64,000 bases of DNA, from positions 1 through 64,000 of the forward strand of contig JAFQCH010000004.1 of assembly GCA_017416485.1 (NCBI GenBank), given 5' to 3'. The DNA is from Clostridia bacterium (GTDB lineage: Bacteria > Bacillota > Clostridia > Oscillospirales > Acutalibacteraceae). The notes beneath the pieces were generated by a model, which was not told where the DNA came from, ran no database searches, and saw only the letters and a list, made by a program, of their open reading frames with translations. The position numbers were made by a program, and so were the translations under genes. Positions 9,536 through 18,087 of this stretch are shown here, piece by piece (position 1 is the stretch's first letter; every line of letters begins with the position of its first letter).

Positions 9536-10507
9536 TTAAAGATTTACATCGGTCGTCACGGTTTTTCTGCCGTGGTGATAGAATTTTCTGTCCTGCAGCG
9601 ACCACATGCGGGAAGTGAATTCCCCGGGCGCAATGCAGCCCAATGCGGCATTGATTTCATAAATGTTGGCATCCATCAGGTCAAGCTGCGACAGAATTTC
9701 AGCCTCCAGAAACAGCGGTCGCACCGCCGCACCGTATTCGGGCTCGCCGTGGTGCGAAGCGATCATGTGCTGAATGAGCATGACCGTGTCGGGATTCAGA
9801 CCGAGTTTTTTGCCGTAATTTTCAATCAGCATCGCACCGCCGACGAGATGACCGACAAGGGTTCCGCGCACGGTGTAGCTTTCCACAAGCCCTGCGGACG
9901 AAACATTGTATTCGGTCAGTTTTTCAACATCGTGCAGCAGTGCACCGCAAAGAAGCAGATCGCGATCCACGGACGCATACAGCGAAGCCACGGCATCAGC
10001 CATTTTCATAATGGACAGCGTGTGCATCAGCAAACCGCCGCGGATGGCATGGTGCAGTTTGTATGCCGCAGGCCAGATGCTCATTTTTTCGCCGAAATCG
10101 GCGATGACGGCATTGCAAAGACGGCGGATATCTTCGTCTTTCATGGAATCTATGTAAGAATGTACCTTGGCGAGCATATCCTTTTCGGAATAAGCCGCAC
10201 TGGGTACAAAATCCGCCATGTTGATGTTGTCGCGTTCCTCACTCTGACGGTAACGGTCAATGCGCATCTGCGGGGCATTGTTGTAGGTAGAAATGATGCC
10301 CCTTACAAGAATCACGGTATTCACGATCGGCATGGCCGTGTCGTCACCCTTGTAATCCCACACTTTTGCATTGATCTCGCCGTCAGAATCGGACAGAATA
10401 ATATCTAAATAGAACGAACCGTTCTTACTTGTTTTCTTTTCGCATGAACGCACGAGTGCATAGCCCTGCACGGTGCTGTTTTTTTCGTCAATAACCTTAA
10501 AATTCAT
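9536..10507 (-). CDS. yhaM: 3'-5' exoribonuclease YhaM-like (OB fold plus HD domain)
   Basis: A 323-residue protein with an N-terminal OB-fold (about residues 10-100, GYALVRSCEKKTSKNGSFY) and a C-terminal HD domain. The HD signature is visible as ALLHDVEKL, with supporting histidines in HAIRGGLLMHT and IASHHG. This is the domain order of Bacillus YhaM, a 3'-5' exonuclease acting on RNA and single-stranded DNA. It is the first gene of the run leading to DUF2804, prmA and the MBL hydrolase. Confidence 0.88.
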   Translation of the reverse strand: MNFKVIDEKNSTVQGYALVRSCEKKTSKNGSFYLDIILSDSDGEINAKVWDYKGDDTAMPIVNTVILVRGIISTYNNAPQMRIDRYRQSEERDNINMADFVPSAAYSEKDMLAKVHSYIDSMKDEDIRRLCNAVIADFGEKMSIWPAAYKLHHAIRGGLLMHTLSIMKMADAVASLYASVDRDLLLCGALLHDVEKLTEYNVSSAGLVESYTVRGTLVGHLVGGAMLIENYGKKLGLNPDTVMLIQHMIASHHGEPEYGAAVRPLFLEAEILSQLDLMDANIYEINAALGCIAPGEFTSRMWSLQDRKFYHHGRKTVTTDVNL

Positions 10508-10575
10508 AGAACCACCTTTTGCTGTTTACAATTATTTATATAATAGCATATTAAAAGGCGGGTGTCAAAGGGTAA

Positions 10576-11508
10576 TTAAAACAATTCTTCCAACGAGCAG
10601 AATTCATAGCCGTTGTTGCGGGCATAATCGATGATATCTCCCATGGCTTCGGCATTGTCGGACGAAACGGAATGCAAAAGCAGAATCATACCCGGGTGCA
10701 ATTGTTTTGTGACCTGTTCAAAAGCATGGGAAGCCCCTTTCTGCTTGGCTGTGTCCCAGTCGCTGTAGGCGGCAGACCAGAACACGCAGGTAAAGCCGAG
10801 GCTGTTGGCAAGATTGATTGCGTTATCATTGTACCGTCCCTCGGGAAAGCGGAAAAACAAAGATGAATAGCCGAAATTTTCACGCAGGTGTGTGTCAAAC
10901 CCGACAATTTCTTCCGCCATTTGCGTTCTGCTGATTTGCGAAAAATCGGCATGGGTGACAGAGTGATTCCCCACGATGTGCCCTTCGTTGATCATGCGGG
11001 CAATAAGATCGGGTTCGGATTCAACCTCATGCAAGGTGCAGAAAAAAGCCGCAGGAACTTGCTTTTCTTTGAGCGTATCGAGGATTTTTGCGGTGTTGCC
11101 GTTTTCGTATCCGCAGTCAAAGGTCAGGTAAATGCGTTTTTTGTCGGTGCGGGTGTCATACACCACGGCATCCGCCTTTTTATTGTCAAAGCCTTCCTGA
11201 AAAGAACGACTGTAGCGGTGCACTTCTTCGTTTTCGGCTTTGCCGAAATAATGATCGACCGCCGTTTCCGACAAATTTGCCGTGTTGTGCGGGTCAGAAA
11301 CAGTGTATTCCATGGGCGGCAAGGCACAAAGCCCCGTCAGGGTGTTCCCTCCCGCGTCGCCGTAAAACACTTTTTGCCCCACCGCGGTAGGGCTCGCCTG
11401 CACAGGCAGGGTGCTGTCTTCATTGGTCGGTAAAGGAACGGTGTCATCCGTTGAAGCACAGCCTGCACACAGTAAAATTGCAAGTAAAAAAGACAGTATT
11501 CGTATCAT
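10576..11508 (-). CDS. PdaA-like polysaccharide deacetylase lipoprotein
   Basis: A 310-residue NodB-fold deacetylase. The N terminus has a lipoprotein signal with the lipobox LLCAGC, so it is probably anchored on the outer face of the membrane. The catalytic domain opens with YLTFDCGYENG, the family variant seen in PdaA and relatives, followed by HxxxH as HSVTH and a RFPEG motif. PdaA removes the acetyl group from muramic acid when muramic delta-lactam is made in spore cortex, so a role in spore or wall peptidoglycan is likely. A small gene precedes it by about 40 bases on the same strand. Confidence 0.88.
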   Translation of the reverse strand: MIRILSFLLAILLCAGCASTDDTVPLPTNEDSTLPVQASPTAVGQKVFYGDAGGNTLTGLCALPPMEYTVSDPHNTANLSETAVDHYFGKAENEEVHRYSRSFQEGFDNKKADAVVYDTRTDKKRIYLTFDCGYENGNTAKILDTLKEKQVPAAFFCTLHEVESEPDLIARMINEGHIVGNHSVTHADFSQISRTQMAEEIVGFDTHLRENFGYSSLFFRFPEGRYNDNAINLANSLGFTCVFWSAAYSDWDTAKQKGASHAFEQVTKQLHPGMILLLHSVSSDNAEAMGDIIDYARNNGYEFCSLEELF

Positions 11509-11547
11509 AAAATTCCCTCCTATGTACCGGTCAGAAGACCGGTTTGC

Positions 11548-11736
11548 TTACTTCATCAGGTTCTGCATGCCCGTGATGAGGTCATCCACGGTATCGATGG
11601 CTTTGATGGCGGTCTTTTTTGCCTTTTTCTTCACGGCATTGTTGGCAACCATGCTTGTGCCCATCATCACAGCACCGCCTACGGTCATCACCGCGCCGAC
11701 ACCCTTCATAACGGTTCCGATTTTAGTTTTCATCAT
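11548..11736 (-). CDS. 62-aa glycine-rich small protein
   Basis: A short gene with a strong AAAGGAGGG site seven bases before a double ATG. The product has a hydrophobic, glycine- and methionine-rich first half (VMKGVGAVMTVGGAVMMG) with small residues at regular intervals, then a lysine-rich stretch and an amphipathic tail ending in LITGMQNLMK. One membrane-associated helix with glycine-zipper-like packing is suggested. It lies about 40 bases before the PdaA-like gene and may be cotranscribed with it. No function is known to me. Confidence 0.68.
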   Translation of the reverse strand: MMKTKIGTVMKGVGAVMTVGGAVMMGTSMVANNAVKKKAKKTAIKAIDTVDDLITGMQNLMK

Positions 11737-11792
11737 TTCACCCTCCTTTGCAGTATTTCTATTTTTCCCTGATCGTATCGAAATATTCCGCA

Positions 11793-11821
11793 TTGCAAAG
11801 TGAATTCGCACATGGTATACT
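11793..11821 (+). promoter_or_regulatory. Promoter of trmL
   Basis: TTGCAA at 11793-11798, a 17-base spacer, then TATACT at 11816-11821 preceded by TGG (extended -10). It lies about 30 bases before the trmL ATG. Confidence 0.7.
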
Positions 11822-11848
11822 GAAAATAAAAAACGGAGAAACACCAAA

Positions 11849-12349
11849 ATGGCACAACTGAACATCGTGCTTGTGGAACCCGAAATTCCGCAGAACACGG
11901 GCAATGTTGCCCGCACCTGTGCCTGCACGGGCGCAAAACTGCATCTTGTGGAGCCGATGGGCTTTAAAGTGGATGACAAAAAATTAAAACGCGCAGGCCT
12001 TGACTACTGGCATCTTTTAGACATTACATACCATGCTTCTTTGGAAGAATTTTTCAAAAACACACAGGGCGGAACTTATTTTTATTATTCCACCAAAGCC
12101 AACCACGATTACACGCAGGTGGAATACCCCGACAACTGTTATCTTGTGTTCGGCAAGGAAACGGCGGGACTGCCCGAATGGCTTCTGCATGAAAACCCCG
12201 ACACCACGGTGCGAATCCCGATGATTTCGGATGCAAGAAGCCTGAATTTATCCAACTCCGTTGCGGTGGGTGTGTTTGAAACCCTGCGGCAATGGGGATT
12301 CCCCGCATTGCAGAACAAAGGACATTTAAGAGAATTTGATTGGGAGTGA
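11849..12349 (+). CDS. trmL: tRNA (cytidine/uridine-34 2'-O)-methyltransferase
   Basis: A 166-residue SPOUT (trefoil-knot) methyltransferase. The N-terminal VLVEPEIPQNTGNVART and the C-terminal knot region with FGKETAGLP, RIPM and LNLSNSVAVGVFE match TrmL, which methylates the wobble ribose of tRNA-Leu in many bacteria. Length is normal for the family. GGAGAAA precedes the start. The GH38 gene begins five bases after the stop. Confidence 0.93.
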   Translation: MAQLNIVLVEPEIPQNTGNVARTCACTGAKLHLVEPMGFKVDDKKLKRAGLDYWHLLDITYHASLEEFFKNTQGGTYFYYSTKANHDYTQVEYPDNCYLVFGKETAGLPEWLLHENPDTTVRIPMISDARSLNLSNSVAVGVFETLRQWGFPALQNKGHLREFDWE

Positions 12350-12353
12350 GTGT

Positions 12354-15300
12354 ATGCAGACGGTAAAACCCGGTGTATTGAAACACATGATCAAGCAGGT
12401 TGCGAAATTTTTGTATCCGCAATCGGTAGCCATCCCCGTGTGGCAGTCGCACACGGGCAAGCACATTGCACCGAATGAATTCACACACAATGATGACTGC
12501 TGCACCATGCACCTCGGCGATTGGTGGAACGCAGGCTATGACGATGTGCGCTGGTTTTCTGCCGACCTGATCGTCCCGGAAAACTTTGCAGGTAAAAAGG
12601 TGTATCTGCAACTCGATTTCGGCGGTGAGGCAATTGTTCGTATTGACGGAAAAATCGTTGGTGCGGTCAGTTCCATGGATGCCGCTTCGTGGGTGCACAG
12701 AGATATCATTCTTATGCCATCTTTAAAAGCAGAACAAGTTCTGCATATTGAACTTGAAAACAGTGTGTGTTGCGGCGGATTCTGTGACCCCGCCATGGAC
12801 GGTGCAAAGGACATGCCGATGCAGATGCGTTCGGCTGCTTTGAAAACGGTGGATGAAGCCACGGAAGAATATTATTTCCTCATCACCCGTGTTTATGATT
12901 CGCTGGAGCTCATCAACGACGAAGTTGTGCGCACAAAAGTATACAACGCATTGGATGATTCCCTGCATATTCTCGATTTCGATTTTGACAGCGCAACCTT
13001 TTACCGCAGTGTGCCGACGGCTTTGCAGACACTCAAAGACCGTCTTGCCGACATAAAGGCGCACAATCCCGGGGATGTTTATATGTGCGGGCACAGTCAC
13101 CTCGATGTTGCATGGCTGTGGACGGTGCTTGAAATTACCCGCAAGACCGCCAGAACATTCTCCAACAACCTTGCCCTGATGGACAAATACCCCGATTTCC
13201 GCTTTGCACAAAGTCAGGCGGTGCTGTATGACTTCATGAAAAAGCACTACCCCGACATTTTTGAGCGTGTGAAAGAAAAAGTGAAAAGCGGTCAGTGGGC
13301 AATCACGGGCAATACATGGGTGGAAGCCGACACCAACCTTGCTTCGGGTGAATCGCTGATTCGCCAACTGCTGTTCGGCAGAAACTTCTTCCTAAAAGAA
13401 TTCGGCGTCTGTTCAGATATCTACTGGCTGCCCGATTGCTTCGGGTTTACATGGGCTTTGCCGCAGATTATCCGCCGTTTCGGCATGAAATATTTTATCA
13501 CCGCAAAACTCCAGAGCAACGATACGCAACTGTTTCCGCAGTCGGTGTTCCGCTGGAAAGCGCACAGCGGCGATGAGGTGCTTGCCTTCGTGCAGAATGT
13601 GCATTACGAGGGTGAGTTTGACCCGCGTTATGTTTACAACACGCACCACACCAACCGTCAGAAAAGCGAAACGGGCATTTCCTTCGGCATGTTCGGCTAC
13701 GGTGACGGTGGCGGCGGTTGCACGTTCGATATGCTTGAATCCGCAAAAGCCATTGCGCAGATTCCCTGCATGCCCAAAGTCACGCAGGAACTGCCCGATG
13801 CGTTTTTTAAACGTGCTGAACAGGCTTACGATGACCTGCCCGTGTGGGACGGTGAACTCTATTACGAAAACCACCGCGGCACATTCACAAGCCAGGGCTT
13901 TGTAAAGCGCAACAACCGCAAGGGTGAAATCCTTTTGCGCAATGCGGAAATGATGAGTGTGCTTGCACAGATCACAAACGGACTTATCTGTCCGCAGGAA
14001 AAATTAGAGGAAACATGGAAACTGCTTCTTATCAATCAGTTCCACGACATTCTGCCCGGTACATCCATCCACGAAGTGTATGAAAATACAAAACTCGAAT
14101 ACGAAAAAATGAATGCCGACGGCAACGAAATTCTTGACACCGCATTGCAAAATCTTGCTTCCTGCATTGACGGTGACGAGGGTGACACCGCGGTGTTCAA
14201 TTTCCTGCCGTGGGAAGTTACAGCCCCCGTTACGGACGAGCACGGCACATTCACAGCCACCGTGCCTGCCTGCGGCTACCGCGTTTACAAAAAGAACGAC
14301 CGCCCCGCACCCGTCGGCGGTGTAACTGCAAGTAAAAAACATCTTGAAAACCGTTTTCTGCGTGTGGAATTCGACGAAAACGGACTGCTGACAAGCATTT
14401 TTGACAAGGAAAATGACCGCGAATTATTGCGCACCCCGCACGGCAACCTGCTCACGGTATTTCAGGACAAGCCCATCCACGAAAGTGCATGGAATCTGGA
14501 ACTCAATATCCGCAAGAAGTATTGGGATCTGACAAAAGCAGACAAGGTCGAATTGCTTGAAAACACCGATCAGTCGGCTTGTATCCGCATTGAACGCAGT
14601 TTCAACAAGAGCCGTATTGTGCAGATGATCCGCTTGACAGACACCGACCGTTTTGTGCAGTTTGACACCTTTGCCGACTGGCAGGAAACGGAAAAAACAC
14701 TCAAAGCAGCATTCGATCTCAACATCCGTTCCACGCGTGCAACTTATGAAATTGCCCACGGACACATTGAACGTCCCACCCACATGAACACTTCTTATGA
14801 CCGTGCCAAGTTTGAAAACTGCGCCCACAAATGGGTGGATCTTTCCGAAGGCGATTACGGCGTCAGTCTGCTCAATGACTGCAAGTACGGGCACGACATT
14901 GAAAACAGCCTTTTACGCCTCACACTTCTTCGTTCCCCCAACTGCCCCGACCGAACGGCAGACAAGGGAGAACACGAATTTTCCTACCGTCTGTATCCTC
15001 ACACGGGCACATGGCAAGAGGCAAACACGGTGATGCTGGCAAACATATTCAATACCCCGCTTTGCTGCGTTATTCTGCATAATAATGCAAACAAATCATT
15101 GCCGAGTGAATATTCTTTCATTCAGATTAACCGCAAAAATCTTGTGCTGGATGCCGTCAAGACCGCCGAAGACGGCAACGGCTATATTCTTCGTGTGTAT
15201 GAAGCACACGGCACAAGAGGCAAAGCGGAAATAAATTTAGGATTTGATTTTAAGTCCGTCACGGAATGTAATCTTTGCGAAGAAGACGAAAAAGAGCTTG

Positions 15301-15371
15301 CAAAAACCGAAAACAGCTTCACATTCCGCTACAGCCCGAATGAAGTAAAAACATTCCGCATCACATTTTGA
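12354..15371 (+). CDS. GH38 alpha-mannosidase
   Basis: A glycoside hydrolase family 38 enzyme of 1005 residues that removes alpha-linked mannose. The zinc and catalytic region begins with GHSHLDVAWLW near residue 245; the catalytic nucleophile is the aspartate of WLPDCFGF (Asp361). A long beta-sandwich C-terminal domain follows, as usual. There is no signal peptide, so it acts in the cytoplasm on imported mannosides. The ATG at 12354 has GGGAGTG just upstream; a start at 12336 would overlap trmL. The next gene is a sugar symporter, which suggests an uptake-and-cleavage pair. Confidence 0.93.
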   Translation: MQTVKPGVLKHMIKQVAKFLYPQSVAIPVWQSHTGKHIAPNEFTHNDDCCTMHLGDWWNAGYDDVRWFSADLIVPENFAGKKVYLQLDFGGEAIVRIDGKIVGAVSSMDAASWVHRDIILMPSLKAEQVLHIELENSVCCGGFCDPAMDGAKDMPMQMRSAALKTVDEATEEYYFLITRVYDSLELINDEVVRTKVYNALDDSLHILDFDFDSATFYRSVPTALQTLKDRLADIKAHNPGDVYMCGHSHLDVAWLWTVLEITRKTARTFSNNLALMDKYPDFRFAQSQAVLYDFMKKHYPDIFERVKEKVKSGQWAITGNTWVEADTNLASGESLIRQLLFGRNFFLKEFGVCSDIYWLPDCFGFTWALPQIIRRFGMKYFITAKLQSNDTQLFPQSVFRWKAHSGDEVLAFVQNVHYEGEFDPRYVYNTHHTNRQKSETGISFGMFGYGDGGGGCTFDMLESAKAIAQIPCMPKVTQELPDAFFKRAEQAYDDLPVWDGELYYENHRGTFTSQGFVKRNNRKGEILLRNAEMMSVLAQITNGLICPQEKLEETWKLLLINQFHDILPGTSIHEVYENTKLEYEKMNADGNEILDTALQNLASCIDGDEGDTAVFNFLPWEVTAPVTDEHGTFTATVPACGYRVYKKNDRPAPVGGVTASKKHLENRFLRVEFDENGLLTSIFDKENDRELLRTPHGNLLTVFQDKPIHESAWNLELNIRKKYWDLTKADKVELLENTDQSACIRIERSFNKSRIVQMIRLTDTDRFVQFDTFADWQETEKTLKAAFDLNIRSTRATYEIAHGHIERPTHMNTSYDRAKFENCAHKWVDLSEGDYGVSLLNDCKYGHDIENSLLRLTLLRSPNCPDRTADKGEHEFSYRLYPHTGTWQEANTVMLANIFNTPLCCVILHNNANKSLPSEYSFIQINRKNLVLDAVKTAEDGNGYILRVYEAHGTRGKAEINLGFDFKSVTECNLCEEDEKELAKTENSFTFRYSPNEVKTFRITF

Positions 15372-15373
15372 CC

Positions 15374-15402
15374 TTTACAAGTTTGGATTTGCATGCTATA
15401 AT
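15374..15402 (+). promoter_or_regulatory. Promoter of the GPH symporter
   Basis: TTTACA at 15374-15379, a 17-base spacer and TATAAT at 15397-15402 with TGC in front (extended -10). The transporter can therefore be expressed independently of the mannosidase. Confidence 0.7.
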
Positions 15403-15435
15403 TCCCTTTGAACAGATTGGAAAGGAAGAAAAAAA

Positions 15436-16965
15436 ATGGCGAAAGAAAAGAAGACCAAAGACTTACGCCCCGGTTATGTTGTGCCGAAAAAGGAACTCTC
15501 CAGTTTTGCATTCGGTGCCATGGGACAGGGCATGATTTATGCCATGATGTCCAGCTACATCAGCGACTATTATGTTAACATTCTGCAGTTACCGATGATG
15601 TTCGTGCTGTTGCTGATGTTGCTTGCGCGTGTGTGGGATGCCATCAATGACCCGCTGATGGGGATCATTGCAGACCGCAGAGAACCCACCAAACGCGGCA
15701 AAATGAAAAAATACATTCTGTATGCCGCAATACCCATTGCAGTGCTGACATTGCTGATGTATGCAAGTCCGGATATGGAAGTCATGCCGCTGATGATTTT
15801 CACCGCCTTTGTTTATATTTTCTGGGGCATGAGCTACACCATGGCAGACGTTCCGTTCTGGAGCATTCCGAACTTTATGACTCCGCATGCGGAAGAACGC
15901 GGTTATGTTATTTCCTTTACCAAAAACCTCAACGGTATCGGCTCTGCAATTCCCGAAGTGTTGTTCCTTGTGGCGGGCTTCACGCTGCCGTCACTTCTCG
16001 GCACAACGGGTACGGAATTTGAAAAACAAAAATACTTCATCATTGCCGCCGTTACTGTCGGTATCGGCATTGTGATGTATGTTAATTCCTATTTCCACAT
16101 CAACGAACGCGTCATCCCGCCTGTTAAAACAAGACAGCCGGGTGAACCGTCTGCACTTTCGCGTATTTTCAAATGCAAGCCTTTGATGCTTGTGGTTGCC
16201 ATGGGTGTGCTGTCTTCGGGCAGATACCTTGTGCAGGCTGCCGCCATCCACGTTGCACGTTATGCGTTCTACATAGGGCCGGAACTGACCGCCGCCATGA
16301 CCGAAGCCGAGCGCAACGGTTATATTCAGGCAAGTATTTCGAGTGTAAAAACCATTTTCCAGGTCTGCGCCATTGTGGGCATGTTCGGTGCGATGCTGCT
16401 GATGCCCAAGCTCATGCGCAAATTTGACTACAAAAAAATTGTCATCACAACCTGCCTTCTCGGCTTTGTGGCAAGCATTTTCACCACCCTCATCGGTTGG
16501 TTTACCAACAATCTCTATGTCTGCACCCCGTTTATTCTTATTTCCTGCATTCCGCTTGGCGTTCTCAATGTGGTTTCCAACGCCATGATCTGCGACTGCC
16601 TGGACTACATTGAACTCGAAACAGGCTTCCGCGACAACGGCTTCGGCTCTGCCTGCCAGGGATTTGTCAACAAGCTCGGCAACGCACTTGCCACCTGCGG
16701 TATCATCATCATGTACATGGTTATCGACATTGACCCCGCACAGATGTATTCCAAGGATGCCATTCTGACCGCCATGGACCTGACCAGACAGCAGAACTTT
16801 GCCATGTTCTCGCTGGTTTCGCTCATTCCCGGTATCAGCATGTTGCTTTGCTCGATTCCGATGTTCTTCTACAAAATTTCGGGCAAAGAAAAGCAGCGCA
16901 TTGTAACCGAGCTTGCCGCAAAGCGCGAAAGAGAAAGTGCAATGTCCACAAATTCTGCAGAATAA
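15436..16965 (+). CDS. GPH-family sugar:cation symporter (MelB-like)
   Basis: A 509-residue polytopic protein with about twelve membrane helices. The motifs RVWDAINDPLMGIIADR (after helix 2) and the following basic loop are characteristic of the glycoside-pentoside-hexuronide family related to MelB. The C terminus ends in a charged cytoplasmic tail. It follows the GH38 gene by about 65 bases but has its own promoter. Import of a mannose-containing oligosaccharide is inferred only from that neighbour. Confidence 0.88.
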   Translation: MAKEKKTKDLRPGYVVPKKELSSFAFGAMGQGMIYAMMSSYISDYYVNILQLPMMFVLLLMLLARVWDAINDPLMGIIADRREPTKRGKMKKYILYAAIPIAVLTLLMYASPDMEVMPLMIFTAFVYIFWGMSYTMADVPFWSIPNFMTPHAEERGYVISFTKNLNGIGSAIPEVLFLVAGFTLPSLLGTTGTEFEKQKYFIIAAVTVGIGIVMYVNSYFHINERVIPPVKTRQPGEPSALSRIFKCKPLMLVVAMGVLSSGRYLVQAAAIHVARYAFYIGPELTAAMTEAERNGYIQASISSVKTIFQVCAIVGMFGAMLLMPKLMRKFDYKKIVITTCLLGFVASIFTTLIGWFTNNLYVCTPFILISCIPLGVLNVVSNAMICDCLDYIELETGFRDNGFGSACQGFVNKLGNALATCGIIIMYMVIDIDPAQMYSKDAILTAMDLTRQQNFAMFSLVSLIPGISMLLCSIPMFFYKISGKEKQRIVTELAAKRERESAMSTNSAE

Positions 16966-16992
16966 AAGCAACACAATCGTAAAAAAATGTCA

Positions 16993-17021
16993 TTGAATTT
17001 TTGAAATTACTATGGTATAAT
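16993..17021 (+). promoter_or_regulatory. Strong promoter of the 32-aa peptide gene
   Basis: TTGAAT at 16993-16998, a 17-base spacer, and a perfect TATAAT at 17016-17021 preceded by TGG. This is one of the best consensus promoters in the window. Confidence 0.8.
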
Positions 17022-17062
17022 TTAGTTGTAGAAAAAAAAATTATTAAACGGAGGATATTACA

Positions 17063-17161
17063 ATGGATTTCATCAATCAGTTTGTAGACTTCATCATGAG
17101 CATCATCAACCACATCAAGGACCTTGTTGCACAGATCCGTGCAGAAAACGACAAGAAATAA
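17063..17161 (+). CDS. 32-aa amphipathic helical peptide (PSM- or small-toxin-like)
   Basis: A gene too short for ordinary callers, with its own consensus promoter, a GGAGG site nine bases before ATG, and an intrinsic terminator a few bases after the stop. The product starts MDFINQFVDFIMSIIN and ends AENDKK. Hydrophobic residues (F3, I4, F7, V8, F10, I11, I14, I15, I18, L21, V22, I25) recur every three to four positions, giving one clean amphipathic helix with a charged tail. There is no signal peptide. Phenol-soluble-modulin-like peptides, small membrane toxins of the Fst type and small regulatory membrane proteins share this build; sequence alone does not decide among them. Confidence 0.75.
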   Translation: MDFINQFVDFIMSIINHIKDLVAQIRAENDKK

Positions 17162-17166
17162 GCAGT

Positions 17167-17201
17167 AAAAAAAAGGTTACCGAAAAGGTAACCTTTTTTT
17201 T
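17167..17201 (+). terminator. Bidirectional intrinsic terminator
   Basis: Perfect stem GGTTACC (17175-17181), loop GAAAA, GGTAACC (17187-17193), with an A-run before and eight Ts after. It closes the peptide transcript and would also stop transcription from the other side. Confidence 0.88.
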
Positions 17202-17221
17202 GAGAAAACAGGAGAAGAAAC

Positions 17222-17521
17222 ATGAACGAAATTTTTGAAGCCGCCATGGTCATCTGCTTCGGTGCATCGTGGCCGCTGAATCTGTACAAATCCGTCAAAA
17301 GCCGCACCGCTAAGGGCAAAAGCCTGCTGTTTGAAATCCTCATTGCCATCGGATATGTGTGCGGCATTGTCGGCAAAATTTATTCTTACACGGTGCTGGA
17401 TATGCCTGTCACCTACCCCTTTGTTTTCTATATTCTCAATCTTGTGATGGTGACGGCAGACATTGTGCTGACACTTCGCAACCGAAAACTGGACAAAGAA
17501 AAGGAGACTGCAAATGCTTAA
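17222..17521 (+). CDS. PQ-loop / SemiSWEET-like small membrane protein
   Basis: A 99-residue protein with three predicted membrane helices. The first helix is followed by WPLNLYKSVKSRTAKGKS, which corresponds to the PQ-loop segment of SemiSWEET sugar transporters with the Gln replaced. Bacterial SemiSWEETs of this size work as dimers. Its stop overlaps the start of the Dabb gene by eight bases, so the two are translated together. The family call is moderate because the PQ dipeptide itself is missing. Confidence 0.6.
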   Translation: MNEIFEAAMVICFGASWPLNLYKSVKSRTAKGKSLLFEILIAIGYVCGIVGKIYSYTVLDMPVTYPFVFYILNLVMVTADIVLTLRNRKLDKEKETANA

Positions 17522-17804
17522 ACACATTGTTTGCTTCAAGCTCAAAGACAACAGCCGCGAAAACTGCGAAAAAGCAAGGGACGTGCTTCTTTCCATGCAA
17601 GGCAATGTGGAGATGCTTCGCGATATCAAAGTCGGCATTGATGTGCTGCATTCCGAGCGCTCGTATGATTTGATTTTAGAAACGGTGCTCGATGACGAAG
17701 AAGCCCTCGAAAAATATCAGCAACACCCCTATCACGTGCAGGTGGTCAAAAAACACATGCACGCGGTTCGTGAAACGAGTGTTGCCATTGATTATATTTT
17801 TTAA
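17514..17804 (+). CDS. Dabb (stress-responsive alpha-beta barrel) protein
   Basis: A 96-residue Dabb-domain protein: MLKHIVCFKLKD is the typical first strand, and YDLILETVLDDEEALEKYQ with HPYHVQVV gives the later strands. The fold is a dimeric ferredoxin-like barrel; functions in the family are diverse and mostly unknown. The start lies inside the end of the upstream membrane protein gene. Confidence 0.85.
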   Translation: MLKHIVCFKLKDNSRENCEKARDVLLSMQGNVEMLRDIKVGIDVLHSERSYDLILETVLDDEEALEKYQQHPYHVQVVKKHMHAVRETSVAIDYIF

Positions 17805-17828
17805 ATTAAAGCAACGATCTGTGTGCTG

Positions 17829-18073
17829 AATGCAAAATGGAAAATGGAAAATGCTTTAATTTCGGAATGGCGTTGCCATCATAGAAGATATAATTTTTGG
17901 TTTTGCCATTTTAAATTTTAGTTTGTACTGATTCTTTTCACACTCAACGTCATGTAAAATGATTTACAAGTGTTAAAAATGTACTATTTTTTTTGTGCAA
18001 AATTACCCATGTTCTATAATCGGAGCGTCAGCGACCCTTTAATTTTGCATTTTGCATTTTTGCATTTTGCATT
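17829..18073. repeat. MITE-like element, copy A
   Basis: A 245-base non-coding element filling the gap between two gene ends. Its right end is a run of TGCATTTT-type heptamers; the left end is a more degenerate version in inverted order. It matches the element at 35487-35710 in opposite orientation. The shared blocks are the heptamer ends, a block including CTCCGATTATAGA in one orientation (reverse complement of about 18013-18041) and a block around TATCTTCTAT with CAACGC near the other end. The middle is AT-rich and diverged. Confidence 0.78.
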
Positions 18074-18087
18074 TTACGGTTTACCGG

